A stretch of DNA of 49,873 nucleotides from an uncultured Butyrivibrio sp. (GTDB lineage Bacteria; Bacillota; Clostridia; Lachnospirales; Lachnospiraceae). This document shows positions 19,354-29,927 of this stretch, piece by piece; position 1 is the first letter of the stretch, and each line of letters starts with the position of its first letter. Below the pieces are notes generated by a model. It saw only the letters and a list, made by a program, of their open reading frames with translations. It did no database searches and was not told the DNA's origin. The DNA lies in contig CAMVLM010000007.1 of the NCBI GenBank assembly GCA_947168335.1, forward strand, positions 1 through 49,873. Reading direction: 5' to 3'. Made by a program: the position numbers and the translations under genes.

Positions 19354-20667
19354 CTACTCCTTTATTTCAAAAAACCGTTTTGTCTTTATGCTCGGTTTTA
19401 GAAAAGCAAACCGGAGCGCCCAGGAGGCCAGAGACGCCTTAGGATCAGCTTCCTTCAGCTTGCTTTTCTGAAGAATTACCTGCTCCATCTCACCGGGCGC
19501 CATTATACGCTTCTGATTGTGCATTACGCGCTCATCATCAAAATAAACACTCACAAAGGAGTTCTTGAACACTGCTCCTACACGGAATCTTACAGTAAGA
19601 AGGTCATCCATACGATCAACATTTATTGTTGAAGGCACTGTATATCTGGCACCATCGGTTGCTGTAAGCTCAATAACTTTTCCGTTTTGCACAGCACCGT
19701 CTTTCACAAATCTGGCTGCATTGGCACCTGCTCTTGTTGCCTCCTCAGAAACATAGTCAACAAGGTCGTGAACATGAAGAACATTACCGCAGGCAAATAC
19801 CCCGGGAATGTTTGTCTCAAGACTCTCGTTAACAACAGGGCCGCTGGTTACCGGATTCATCTCAACTCCCGCATTCCTTGACAATTCATTTTCAGGAATA
19901 AGTCCGCAGGACAGAAGAAGTGTATCACAGGTATAGCGTTCCTCCGTTCCCGGAATAGGCTTCATCTTATCATCAACTTCAGCGATAGTAACAGCTGTTA
20001 AGTGGTCTTTACCCTCAATATCCACAACTGTGTGTGAAAGCTTAAGCGGTATTCCAAAGTCATCAAGACACTGAACTATATTTCTCTTAAGGCCTCCGGA
20101 ATATGGCATAAGCTCAGCCACAACCTTAACCTTAGCCCCTTCAAGAGTCATACGTCTTGCCATGATAAGACCTATATCACCAGATCCCAGAATAACCACT
20201 TCTCGTCCAGGCATATAGCCTTCCATATTTACCAGACGCTGCGCAGTACCTGCAGAAAAAATACCTGCGGGACGATATCCCGGAATATTAAGCGCTCCTC
20301 TTGGACGTTCCCTGCATCCCATTGCAAGGATTACTGCGCCCGCTTTTATCTGATACATGCCATCCTCGCGGCTCATTGCAGTAACCACTCGATCAGAGGA
20401 AATGTCCATAACCATTGTATGAAGCCTGTACTCTATCTTTTCAGCAAGAACCTGATCAATAAATCTCTGAGCATACTCCGGTCCTGTCAGCTCCTCTTTG
20501 AATGTATGAAGTCCAAATCCATTATGAATACACTGATTTAAGATTCCTCCAAGTTCTCTGTCTCTCTCAAGAATAAGAATTTTATCCACGCCCGCTTTTC
20601 TGGCGGAAATAGCAGCGGCAAGGCCCGCAGGGCCGCCACCTATGATTACAATATCGTAAGAAGTCAT
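19354..20667 (-). CDS. NAD(P)/FAD-dependent oxidoreductase (GlpB-like subunit)
   Basis: IVIIGGGPAGLAAAISARKAG Rossmann motif, VVILGSGDIGLIMARRM second dinucleotide site, GVFACGNVLHVHDLVDYVSEEATRAG. Confidence 0.9.
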   Translation of the reverse strand: MTSYDIVIIGGGPAGLAAAISARKAGVDKILILERDRELGGILNQCIHNGFGLHTFKEELTGPEYAQRFIDQVLAEKIEYRLHTMVMDISSDRVVTAMSREDGMYQIKAGAVILAMGCRERPRGALNIPGYRPAGIFSAGTAQRLVNMEGYMPGREVVILGSGDIGLIMARRMTLEGAKVKVVAELMPYSGGLKRNIVQCLDDFGIPLKLSHTVVDIEGKDHLTAVTIAEVDDKMKPIPGTEERYTCDTLLLSCGLIPENELSRNAGVEMNPVTSGPVVNESLETNIPGVFACGNVLHVHDLVDYVSEEATRAGANAARFVKDGAVQNGKVIELTATDGARYTVPSTINVDRMDDLLTVRFRVGAVFKNSFVSVYFDDERVMHNQKRIMAPGEMEQVILQKSKLKEADPKASLASWALRFAFLKPSIKTKRFFEIKE

Positions 20668-22118
20668 TACTGATTTCCTCCCTTCTGATTCTTAGTGCGC
20701 TCCATTACTATGTTGGAACGACCGCCGCTCTTGGTGATCTCTTCATAAGAAAGACCAAGCTCGCGATGCAGGATCTCCATTGTACGCGGTGAGCAGAATC
20801 CCATCTGGCATCTTCCCATACCTGCGCGGGTTCTTCTCTTTACACCATCAAGGGATCTTGCTCCCAGAGGTCTGTGGATTGCATCAAGTATTTCGCCTTC
20901 GGAAACCGACTCACATCTGCAGATGATATTTCCGTAAGCGGGATTCTTTTTAATAAGCTCATTCCTCTCTTCGATTGAAAGCCTGGAAGGATCAAGGATA
21001 TCTTTTCTCTTACTGATCCAGTTGTCTTTCTCCTGAAGCTTCATCATATCCTTGAGCATATTTCCTACCATCTCACCAACTGCGGGGCAGGCTGAAAGTC
21101 CGGGAGACTCTATACCGAGACAATCAATAAAGTGCGGAGCATCCTTAACCTCTTCAATAACAAAATCATGTTTCTCAAGATGGGCACGGAGACCCGAAAA
21201 CGAAGTAATAACCTTCTTAAGCGGAAGATTTTTCACATGATCATTTGCCTTGGCCTGAAGGTCTGCTAGTCCTGCTGCAGTTGTATTTGTACCCTCTTTA
21301 TCCTCTATATCCACTGCTGTAGGTCCGACAAGAAGATTTCCATGAACAGTAGGCGTTACAAGTACGCCCTTACCCAGACTGGTGGGCTGCGGGAAGATTG
21401 TATGACTGACATGATTTCCGGCTTCCTTATCAAGGAGGCAGTATTCTCCACGTCTTTCAATAATATGGACATTATCTGCGCTTACCATATTGTGGAGTTT
21501 ATCAGCGTAAACACCGGCTGCATTTACAATGTATCTGCTCTCATACTCTCCATTATTTGTTCTGATTTTCCAAGTACCGTTCTCGCCCTTCTTTATATCT
21601 TCAACGGTGGTATTAAACCTGAACTCAACACCGTTTTCGTTAGCGTTTTCAGCCATTGCTATCGTAAGTTTGAACGGACAGATGATTCCGCCTGTAGGAG
21701 CAAACAAGGCACCTTCAACATTATCAGAAAGATTGGGTTCCATCTCCAGAGCTTCCTCTCTGCTTAGAATCTTAAGCCCCTTAACCCCGTTTTTAATTCC
21801 TCTGTCATAAAGATCATTAAGCCCTCCAAGAGCTTCTTTATGAATGCAGACAACCATGGATCCGTTTCGTTTGAAAGGAATATCCAGATCCTCACAAAGC
21901 TCATCCATCATCTCATTCCCGCGTACATTCAGCTTCGCCATCAGTGAGCCTTCAGCGGCGTCAAATCCGGCATGGATGATAGCAGAATTTGCCTTTGATG
22001 TTCCTTCACACACATCTTCTGCTTTTTCCAAAACGCAGACACTCGCATTATATCGTGAAAGTTCCCGTGCTACTGCACATCCCGTAACACCTGCGCCAAT
22101 GACTATGACATCATACAT
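20667..22118 (-). CDS. FAD-dependent glycerol-3-phosphate dehydrogenase-like oxidoreductase (GlpA-like) with BFD-type [2Fe-2S] domain
   Basis: MYDVIVIGAGVTGCAVARELSRY; C-terminal IICRCESVSEGEILDAI...GMGRCQMGFCSPRTMEIL. Start at 22118 has a GAAGGAGAG SD; ORF track opens at 22178. Confidence 0.92.
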   Translation of the reverse strand: MYDVIVIGAGVTGCAVARELSRYNASVCVLEKAEDVCEGTSKANSAIIHAGFDAAEGSLMAKLNVRGNEMMDELCEDLDIPFKRNGSMVVCIHKEALGGLNDLYDRGIKNGVKGLKILSREEALEMEPNLSDNVEGALFAPTGGIICPFKLTIAMAENANENGVEFRFNTTVEDIKKGENGTWKIRTNNGEYESRYIVNAAGVYADKLHNMVSADNVHIIERRGEYCLLDKEAGNHVSHTIFPQPTSLGKGVLVTPTVHGNLLVGPTAVDIEDKEGTNTTAAGLADLQAKANDHVKNLPLKKVITSFSGLRAHLEKHDFVIEEVKDAPHFIDCLGIESPGLSACPAVGEMVGNMLKDMMKLQEKDNWISKRKDILDPSRLSIEERNELIKKNPAYGNIICRCESVSEGEILDAIHRPLGARSLDGVKRRTRAGMGRCQMGFCSPRTMEILHRELGLSYEEITKSGGRSNIVMERTKNQKGGNQ

Positions 22119-22209
22119 ATCTTTTTCTCTCCTTCTGTAAATATTCTCTGAAAAATTTAATTCCTGATTTCTAAACACAATTTATATAAAACAGAATTTC
22201 CTTCTAAAA

Positions 22210-22260
22210 ATGGAGTCCGTAAAGAAACGTATCTCATCATACGTTACATACCGACTCCAT
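22210..22260 (-). promoter_or_regulatory. Intercistronic nested hairpin between glpK and glpA-like gene (possible GlpP target/terminator)
   Basis: Outer ATGGAGTC/GACTCCAT and inner ACGTAT/ATACGT stems, followed on minus by TTTTTAG. Confidence 0.55.
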
Positions 22261-22333
22261 CCCTCAGTGTATCTTAATTAAATTTCTATAATTACATCAT
22301 AATTACGTAAAAAGTCTGCGTCAAGCACCGCCA

Positions 22334-23845
<1,512 letters not shown>

Positions 23846-23866
23846 TTACATGTCTTAATATATCAG

Positions 23867-24445
23867 CTATAGTTTCCACACCTCGGGATTGGTGCTGGAA
23901 ACAGCCATCGCTCCTCCATTAAGAGCGTTCATAACATCATCCCTGTCAGAAATAAGTCCTCCCGCAATAACCGGAACCCTGCTTATTCCATTAACCTTCT
24001 TTATAATCTTTGAGACAACAACCCCCGGAAGAATCTCTATAACATCCGGCTGACACACTCCCTGTTTTGACTGCTTCTCAATATTCACAAGCGCCATGTT
24101 ATCTATTACAAAATATCTTAATACAGTGTATAATCCCAGATCCCTGGCGTGCTGTATCATGTTTCCCCTGGTAGTTATGATTCCATCCGCTCTTGTATTT
24201 TTCTTGATATAATCAAGTGTCACCTCTTTACTGTTATTAAGCCCGACAACCAGATCTATATGGACCATTGCAAGTTTCCCCGCATCCTTTATCCGGTCCA
24301 CGATATTTCCGATAGTACAGATATCTCCATACAGAATAAAAATGATCGTAGCCTCGGTCTTAAGTGCAGTGGCAAGTCCTTCATCATCCTTAACCGCTGC
24401 GATTACCGGATTTTCTTCTATCTTATCTATAAAATCTCTATGCAT
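23867..24445 (-). CDS. glpP: Glycerol-3-phosphate responsive antiterminator (GlpP)
   Basis: MHRDFIDKIEENPVIAAVKDDEGLATALKTEATIIFILYGDICTIGNIVDRIKDAGK; PDVIEILPGVV; PVIAGGLISDRDDVMNALNGGAMAVSST; directly upstream of glpK. Confidence 0.95.
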   Translation of the reverse strand: MHRDFIDKIEENPVIAAVKDDEGLATALKTEATIIFILYGDICTIGNIVDRIKDAGKLAMVHIDLVVGLNNSKEVTLDYIKKNTRADGIITTRGNMIQHARDLGLYTVLRYFVIDNMALVNIEKQSKQGVCQPDVIEILPGVVVSKIIKKVNGISRVPVIAGGLISDRDDVMNALNGGAMAVSSTNPEVWKL

Positions 24446-24662
24446 ATATATGTAAACCTTTTTCCTAAAAAAGAACATAAAAAAAGAACATGGCTAAAAG
24501 AACAGGCTTCCCACCTGATATTACATACGCCACATTCACTCGTCTCATTGGCACTCATTAACTTGCTATACTATAATACCGCTATTTTACAAAATAATCA
24601 ACAATAAATTCATTCTAATCCCATTTTTTCTGTGCAAATTTGACATTACAGAAGTAAAAAGA

Positions 24663-24704
24663 AAAGACTTTGCCCAGATGTTAATCCATCCAAAGCAAAG
24701 TCCT
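24663..24704 (-). terminator. Intrinsic terminator after rsgA
   Basis: Minus strand AGGACTTTGC...GCAAAGTCTTTTCTTTTT just past the rsgA stop. Confidence 0.85.
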
Positions 24705-24707
24705 GTT

Positions 24708-25613
24708 TCATCTATAGTTTGGTTTTGCATTCTTTAGTTCTTCATAAATAACTCTGTAATTATCGTATCTGACTCTGGATATCTCTCCCTTTTCAAGAGC
24801 CTCCTTAACTCCGCAGTCAGGCTCAGCTATATGGCTGCACCCTCCAAATCTGCACAATGGCTCATAGGGTTCAAACTCAGGATAGTAATTAGGCAGATCT
24901 TCAAAAGTTACATCCTTAAGTGTCAAGGATGTGAATCCCGGCGTGTCAAAAATATATGTCTTGTCATTTTCATCCGACAGAGAAGAAATAAAAAACATCT
25001 CCGAATGCCTTGTAGTATTCCGTCCTCTGTGAATCTTTTTACTGAGCTCACCTGTTTCCATGTCTGCTTCAGGATGAAGCCTGTTCAAAAGAGAAGATTT
25101 TCCTACGCCGCTTGGTCCTGCAACTACAGAAGTTTTACCTTTTAGTTTAGCGCAAAGTTCATCAATACCCGCACCCTCATGAACACTTATGAACAGAACC
25201 TCATATCCGCACTTTTCATATGCGTCCATGAGTTCTTGCTGTTCCTCTTTTGTTGCTATATCCTGTTTGTTAAAACAGATGATTACCGGCAGGTCATATT
25301 TTCTCATCTGTATAAGAAACTTATCAAGAATATTGTAGTTGGGATCCGGTTTGACAATAGCAAAGAGAATAACCGCCTGGTCAACATTTGCAACCGGCGG
25401 TCTTACAAGCTGATTACGGCGGGGCAATATACTGATAATATTGCCTGTTCCCGCCTCCTCATCAATTATTTCTATTTCTACTTTATCGCCCACTAAAGGC
25501 TTAATGTTATCCTTACGAAAAACACCCTTGGCCTTGCACTCATAAACACGGCTGCTTCCCGTATTCACATAATAAAATCCTGCAATTCCTTTTACAATTC
25601 TACCCTGCATCAA
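24708..25613 (-). CDS. rsgA: Small ribosomal subunit biogenesis GTPase RsgA
   Basis: OB-fold N-terminus, CFNKQD, GPSGVGKSSLLNRL (circularly permuted GTPase), DTPGFTSL, CRFGGCSHIAEPDCGVK. Confidence 0.97.
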   Translation of the reverse strand: MMQGRIVKGIAGFYYVNTGSSRVYECKAKGVFRKDNIKPLVGDKVEIEIIDEEAGTGNIISILPRRNQLVRPPVANVDQAVILFAIVKPDPNYNILDKFLIQMRKYDLPVIICFNKQDIATKEEQQELMDAYEKCGYEVLFISVHEGAGIDELCAKLKGKTSVVAGPSGVGKSSLLNRLHPEADMETGELSKKIHRGRNTTRHSEMFFISSLSDENDKTYIFDTPGFTSLTLKDVTFEDLPNYYPEFEPYEPLCRFGGCSHIAEPDCGVKEALEKGEISRVRYDNYRVIYEELKNAKPNYR

Positions 25614-27643
25614 TTCTCCTGTGTGAAAGTCACAGCTCTTGTTACGGTGTATTCCTCAGTTGTTCCTTCGTGAACATTGCCATCAGCATCTGTAGTGGTA
25701 GGGCTTGTTGCTGTATACTTGAAAGTTATTACACCTGTTGATGATGAAAGCCCAGTCCTTGTAACCCCTGTTATGGGGAAGGATGCTGTCTCTGTATCAA
25801 GCAATGATGTTCCGTCTGCGGTCACAAATGAAACATGAACACTAATGCCTGATGTATAGTTCTCTCCCTCTGTAGGTGCTTCTATATTACCTGAAAAGCT
25901 GTAGGTTGTAGCAGCAACCGGTCCAATGGATTTCTCCATATTGATCTTGGTTCCCTTGTCAAGCAAAGTACCAACAGGCTGACTCTGTGCAGTTATTACA
26001 TCCACACCATAAGCGTCACTGTTAACATCAACAACCGTACCCTGTACAAGTCCGAGTTCAGCAATCTTGGCAATAGCTTCCTCTACAGACATGCCTACGA
26101 GATTTGGCATCTCAACTTTGCCTGTATCAACAGTTTCTTCTGATGATGCCTCTGAAGCTGAATCAGATGCACTGTCTGAAGCAGAACCGGACTCGTCTGA
26201 AGATGATTTTCCGCCTGTACTTACAGTGATGGTCACCGTAGATCCGCTCTCAGCAAACCTGCCGGCTTCGGGGCTCTGTGCAATAACAGTGTTTTTAGAT
26301 GCTGTACTGCTTGAATCTTCCACTTTGGAAACCTTAAATCCTTTTTCCTCAAGAAGTGATACAGCCTGTGCATAAGAAATATTACCGCTTACCACATCAG
26401 GCACTTCTATTCCATTATTGGCCGAACCGTTATCATCGATTCCGGGAATAGTCTCCGAGTATTCATAGGAATTATTTGAATCTCCAAATAATCCAAGACT
26501 CTTTCCCATAAGGAAGATAATTATGATACCGACAAGTACAGCTGCTATTATGGCCAAAGCTATTGTCAGCTTCTCAATTCTTGAGCCATACATGCCTGAT
26601 TTTCTGTCGTATTCATCCTCATCATCGTCATATCCGTCGCCTCTTCCGATTCCAAGCTCGCCGGATTCACGTCTCTTTTCTTCCTCATAACGTCTCATAA
26701 CATCAGCATTGAGACGCATCTGTTCTGTGTCGGATAAACCGTTTATGCTCTTTGCCTCTGCTTCTGTAGCAACTCTGGTCGCACTCTCCTCATCGGGATC
26801 TACAAGATTTACAAAATCCTCATAGGGAGTAATAAGTGATCTCTTAAGATCATTTATAAGCTCAGCAGCATTCTGATATCTTCTGTCAGGGCTCTTCTGG
26901 CAGCACTTCATGACAATCTTTTCAACACTGATCGGAATATCCTCATTGAATTCCACAGGAGAAGGCAAATCCTCCTGAATGTGTTTTATAGCGATTGCCA
27001 CAGTAGTATCTCCATTGAAAGGAAGTCTGCCTGTGAGCATTTCAAACAATGTAATACCGAGTGAATAAATATCACTCTTGGCATCAGAATATCCACCTCT
27101 TGCCTGTTCAGGTGATGTGTAATGAACTGATCCCATTACATTAGAGGTAATAGTGTTACTGGTGGCAGCTTTTGCAATACCAAAATCCGTAACCTTAACT
27201 TTTCCCTCTTTTGAAATAATAATATTCTGAGGCTTAATATCGCGGTGAATAATGTGGTTATTGTGCGCTGCCTCAAGTCCCATTGCAACCTGTATCGCAA
27301 TGCTGACAGCCTCCTTCACCGTAAGCCTTGATTTCTTCTCAATATATCTCTTAAGAGTTATTCCATCAACAAGCTCCATTACAATATAATGGATACCGTT
27401 CTCATCGCCTACGTCATAAACATTGACAATGTTAGGGTGCATAAGTCCTGCTGCAGCCTGCGCCTCAACTCTGAATTTGGAGACAAAGTTATCATTCTCC
27501 GAAAACTCCTGTTTAAGCACTTTGACCGCTACCGGCCTGTTCAGCTTATGATCTTTCGCTCTATAAACATCAGACATACCGCCGGTTCCTATTTTTTCAA
27601 GGATCTCGTAACGGTCTCCGATCATCATACCAATCTTAATCAT
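25610..27643 (-). CDS. PASTA-domain Ser/Thr protein kinase (PrkC/Stk1/PknB-like)
   Basis: GTGGMSDVYRAKDHKLNRPVAVKVLK, IIHRDIKPQNIII, TDFGIAKA; one TM; extracellular PASTA repeats (VPDVVSGNISYAQAVSLLEEKGF; MPNLVGMSVEEAIAKIAELGL). Confidence 0.97.
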   Translation of the reverse strand: MIKIGMMIGDRYEILEKIGTGGMSDVYRAKDHKLNRPVAVKVLKQEFSENDNFVSKFRVEAQAAAGLMHPNIVNVYDVGDENGIHYIVMELVDGITLKRYIEKKSRLTVKEAVSIAIQVAMGLEAAHNNHIIHRDIKPQNIIISKEGKVKVTDFGIAKAATSNTITSNVMGSVHYTSPEQARGGYSDAKSDIYSLGITLFEMLTGRLPFNGDTTVAIAIKHIQEDLPSPVEFNEDIPISVEKIVMKCCQKSPDRRYQNAAELINDLKRSLITPYEDFVNLVDPDEESATRVATEAEAKSINGLSDTEQMRLNADVMRRYEEEKRRESGELGIGRGDGYDDDEDEYDRKSGMYGSRIEKLTIALAIIAAVLVGIIIIFLMGKSLGLFGDSNNSYEYSETIPGIDDNGSANNGIEVPDVVSGNISYAQAVSLLEEKGFKVSKVEDSSSTASKNTVIAQSPEAGRFAESGSTVTITVSTGGKSSSDESGSASDSASDSASEASSEETVDTGKVEMPNLVGMSVEEAIAKIAELGLVQGTVVDVNSDAYGVDVITAQSQPVGTLLDKGTKINMEKSIGPVAATTYSFSGNIEAPTEGENYTSGISVHVSFVTADGTSLLDTETASFPITGVTRTGLSSSTGVITFKYTATSPTTTDADGNVHEGTTEEYTVTRAVTFTQEN

Positions 27644-28383
27644 TCAGCTCCTCCGTCAGCAAAAGGTTCTATCAGGATAACGGCTATGTTGTCCTTACCG
27701 CCATGCTGGTTCGCCATATCCACCAACTTCTGTGCCTTCTCAATAATATCCCTCTGCCCACTTACAATCATACGAATCTCTTCATCCTCGAGCATATTTG
27801 TAAGCCCATCTGAACACATGAGCACAATATCCCCCTTCTCGAGTTCAACATTGAAGAAATCCACATCCACTGTGTCATCTGCTCCGATGGCACGTGTAAT
27901 GATATTTTTCTCTTTATGAGAACGAGCCTCATCCGGATCAAGTCCGCCGGCTCTGACCATCTCCTGGACAAGAGAATGATCTCTGGTGATCTGTTTTATT
28001 GTGTCGCCTATTACGTAAAGTCTGGAATCACCTACATTAGCAACCTGAAGATAACGTCCCATGACAGTTGCCGCAACTACAGTTGTACCCATTCCATATA
28101 AATGCTCATCTTCTGCCGCCTTGGCACGGAGCTTGATGTTCGCTCTTTTGATAGCATTTTCAAGAATGCGTACCGGGTTCTGTTCAAGAGATCGCTCTAT
28201 CTCCTCTACCATTGTATTAACCGTATACTTGGATGCGTAATCCCCGGCATTGTGGCCGCCCATACCATCAGCAACGATAAATACATTGGAAAGATTGCCT
28301 ATGCGTCTCTCGGAGGTGAACACGTAGTCCTGATTCAGTTTTCTTTTCTGACCTACGTCAGTTATGGAAAATGTTTTAAGCAA
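27640..28383 (-). CDS. PP2C-type protein phosphatase (PrpC/Stp-like)
   Basis: SITDVGQKRKLNQDYVF, VADGMGGHNAGDYAS, NVGDSRLYVIG, LMCSDGLTNML; overlaps the kinase start (ATGA). Confidence 0.97.
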   Translation of the reverse strand: MLKTFSITDVGQKRKLNQDYVFTSERRIGNLSNVFIVADGMGGHNAGDYASKYTVNTMVEEIERSLEQNPVRILENAIKRANIKLRAKAAEDEHLYGMGTTVVAATVMGRYLQVANVGDSRLYVIGDTIKQITRDHSLVQEMVRAGGLDPDEARSHKEKNIITRAIGADDTVDVDFFNVELEKGDIVLMCSDGLTNMLEDEEIRMIVSGQRDIIEKAQKLVDMANQHGGKDNIAVILIEPFADGGAE

Positions 28384-28472
28384 TGATGCCTCCGATTAGT
28401 TTTCATTTGGTGAAAAAGTAATATACACCAATAATCAAATATAGCATATATACCATATTTTTACAAATAAAA

Positions 28473-28503
28473 CGCCGGACACGGCTTATTACCATATCCG
28501 GCA
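28473..28503 (-). terminator. Intrinsic terminator after the M42 peptidase
   Basis: Minus strand GCCGGATATGG...CCGTGTCCGGCGTTTTATTTG. Confidence 0.8.
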
Positions 28504-28518
28504 TAAATACTACTGCTA

Positions 28519-29553
28519 TCAGGAAACATATTCCGCAAGAAGCTTATATGTACTTTTTATTGCATCAATATGAGTTCTCTCATATCCGTGACTTGCTCTG
28601 ACACCGGGTCCGATTGCTCCGTGTCTGATATCAAAACCTGCAACAAGCGCAGGATCTGCGTCTGTTCCATAATGAGGAGTAAATATATCAGGAACATAAT
28701 CAGCACCGGACTTCTTTGCAGCCTCCTCCAGTTCTCTTATCATATCAAGATTGTAAGGGAATCTGCTGTCCTTGCAGAACACTGAAACCTTGCGTTCGCT
28801 ACTTGTCTGTTCAGGTCCGATACAAGCGATATCAATCGCAAGGAAATCTTTAACATCTTCAGGTATCATGGAACCACCGTGTCCGATTTCCTCATAGAAA
28901 GAAATATAAACATATACTTTACGACTTAAGGTAAGCTTCTTTTCCTGAACATCATGCATCAGCTCCATGAGGACAGCAACCAAAGCCTTATCATCTATAT
29001 AATGAGATTTAATGTATCCATTTGAAACAGTGAATCTGGGATCCATGGCAATATAATCACCTATCTCGATTCCAAGTTTTCTGACATCCTCAGCTGATTT
29101 CACATCCTCATCAAGAACAACAAAGGAATTTGTCTCAAAACATGCTACCTCTTTATCAAGCTCATCCTCTGTTACGTGCACGGAAGCATTCTTTCTCTGA
29201 ACTGTTCCTGTAATAACTTTTCCCGAACGTGTATGAACTCTTACATTCTCCCTTTCAGTATGATACGCATAAAGTCCGCCAACTTTGCATACCTTGATTG
29301 TTCCATCATCATTTATGTGACGAACCATCATACCAATGGTATCTCCGTGTGCAGTAATAAGCAAAGGATTGCCCTCTCCGCCTATCTCAGCAATAATACC
29401 ACCCTTATGCAAAGTGGTTGTTTTAAAGCCCATTTTCCCAATTTCTTTTACCAAATAATCCTGAAGCTCATGATACTGCCCTGTAACTGAATCAATAGAT
29501 AACTCTTTTTCAAGTTCCTGAAGATAACGTTTTTCATTAATTTCGTAACTCAT
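28519..29553 (-). CDS. M42 family metallopeptidase (glutamyl aminopeptidase-like)
   Basis: LLITAHGDTIGMMVRHI, SHYIDDKALVAVLMELM, SFYEEIGHGGSMIPEDV, PHYGTDADPALVAG. Start at MSYEINEKRYLQ (29553); ORF track opens at 29649. Confidence 0.92.
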   Translation of the reverse strand: MSYEINEKRYLQELEKELSIDSVTGQYHELQDYLVKEIGKMGFKTTTLHKGGIIAEIGGEGNPLLITAHGDTIGMMVRHINDDGTIKVCKVGGLYAYHTERENVRVHTRSGKVITGTVQRKNASVHVTEDELDKEVACFETNSFVVLDEDVKSAEDVRKLGIEIGDYIAMDPRFTVSNGYIKSHYIDDKALVAVLMELMHDVQEKKLTLSRKVYVYISFYEEIGHGGSMIPEDVKDFLAIDIACIGPEQTSSERKVSVFCKDSRFPYNLDMIRELEEAAKKSGADYVPDIFTPHYGTDADPALVAGFDIRHGAIGPGVRASHGYERTHIDAIKSTYKLLAEYVS

Positions 29554-29727
29554 TTGAACACTTCTTTCTTTTATATTTTTCTGACCATGATATATTTTCC
29601 ACGATCCATTTTTCATTTCATGATAGCATAGGATAACGACTTCTTTCAATTATCCCCAGCTTATTCCTATATCCCCGGATACATTTTCGCGTTTTAAAAT
29701 TTTTTCAAAAAATATCAAAAAATAATG

Positions 29728-29756
29728 TTGACAACATCCTTCTATCGAGATATACT
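29728..29756 (+). promoter_or_regulatory. Sigma-A promoter of tRNA-Met
   Basis: TTGACA-N17-TATACT, 40 nt upstream of the tRNA. Confidence 0.9.
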
Positions 29757-29795
29757 ATCCAAGTCGGTCGACGAAAGACAGACACATAAAGATAT

Positions 29796-29869
29796 GGCGA
29801 GATAGCTCAGTTGGCTAGAGCACGCGGTTCATACCCGCGGTGTCGAGGGTTCGAATCCCCCTCTCGCTA
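29796..29869 (+). tRNA. tRNA-Met (CAT), probably elongator
   Basis: GGCGAGA acceptor/TCTCGCT, GCTC..GAGC D-stem, anticodon arm CGCGG-TTCATAC-CCGCG, T-arm GAGGG-TTCGAAT-CCCCC. CCA not encoded. Confidence 0.93.
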
Positions 29870-29871
29870 CT

Positions 29872-29912
29872 AAAAAGAAGTTGTGTACTTTAGTACATGA
29901 CTTCTTTTTTAT
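29872..29912 (+). terminator. Intrinsic terminator after tRNA-Met
   Basis: AAGAAGTTGTGTACT-tt-AGTACATGACTTCTTTTTTATTT. Confidence 0.85.
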
Positions 29913-29927
29913 TTCGAATATGTTGTT

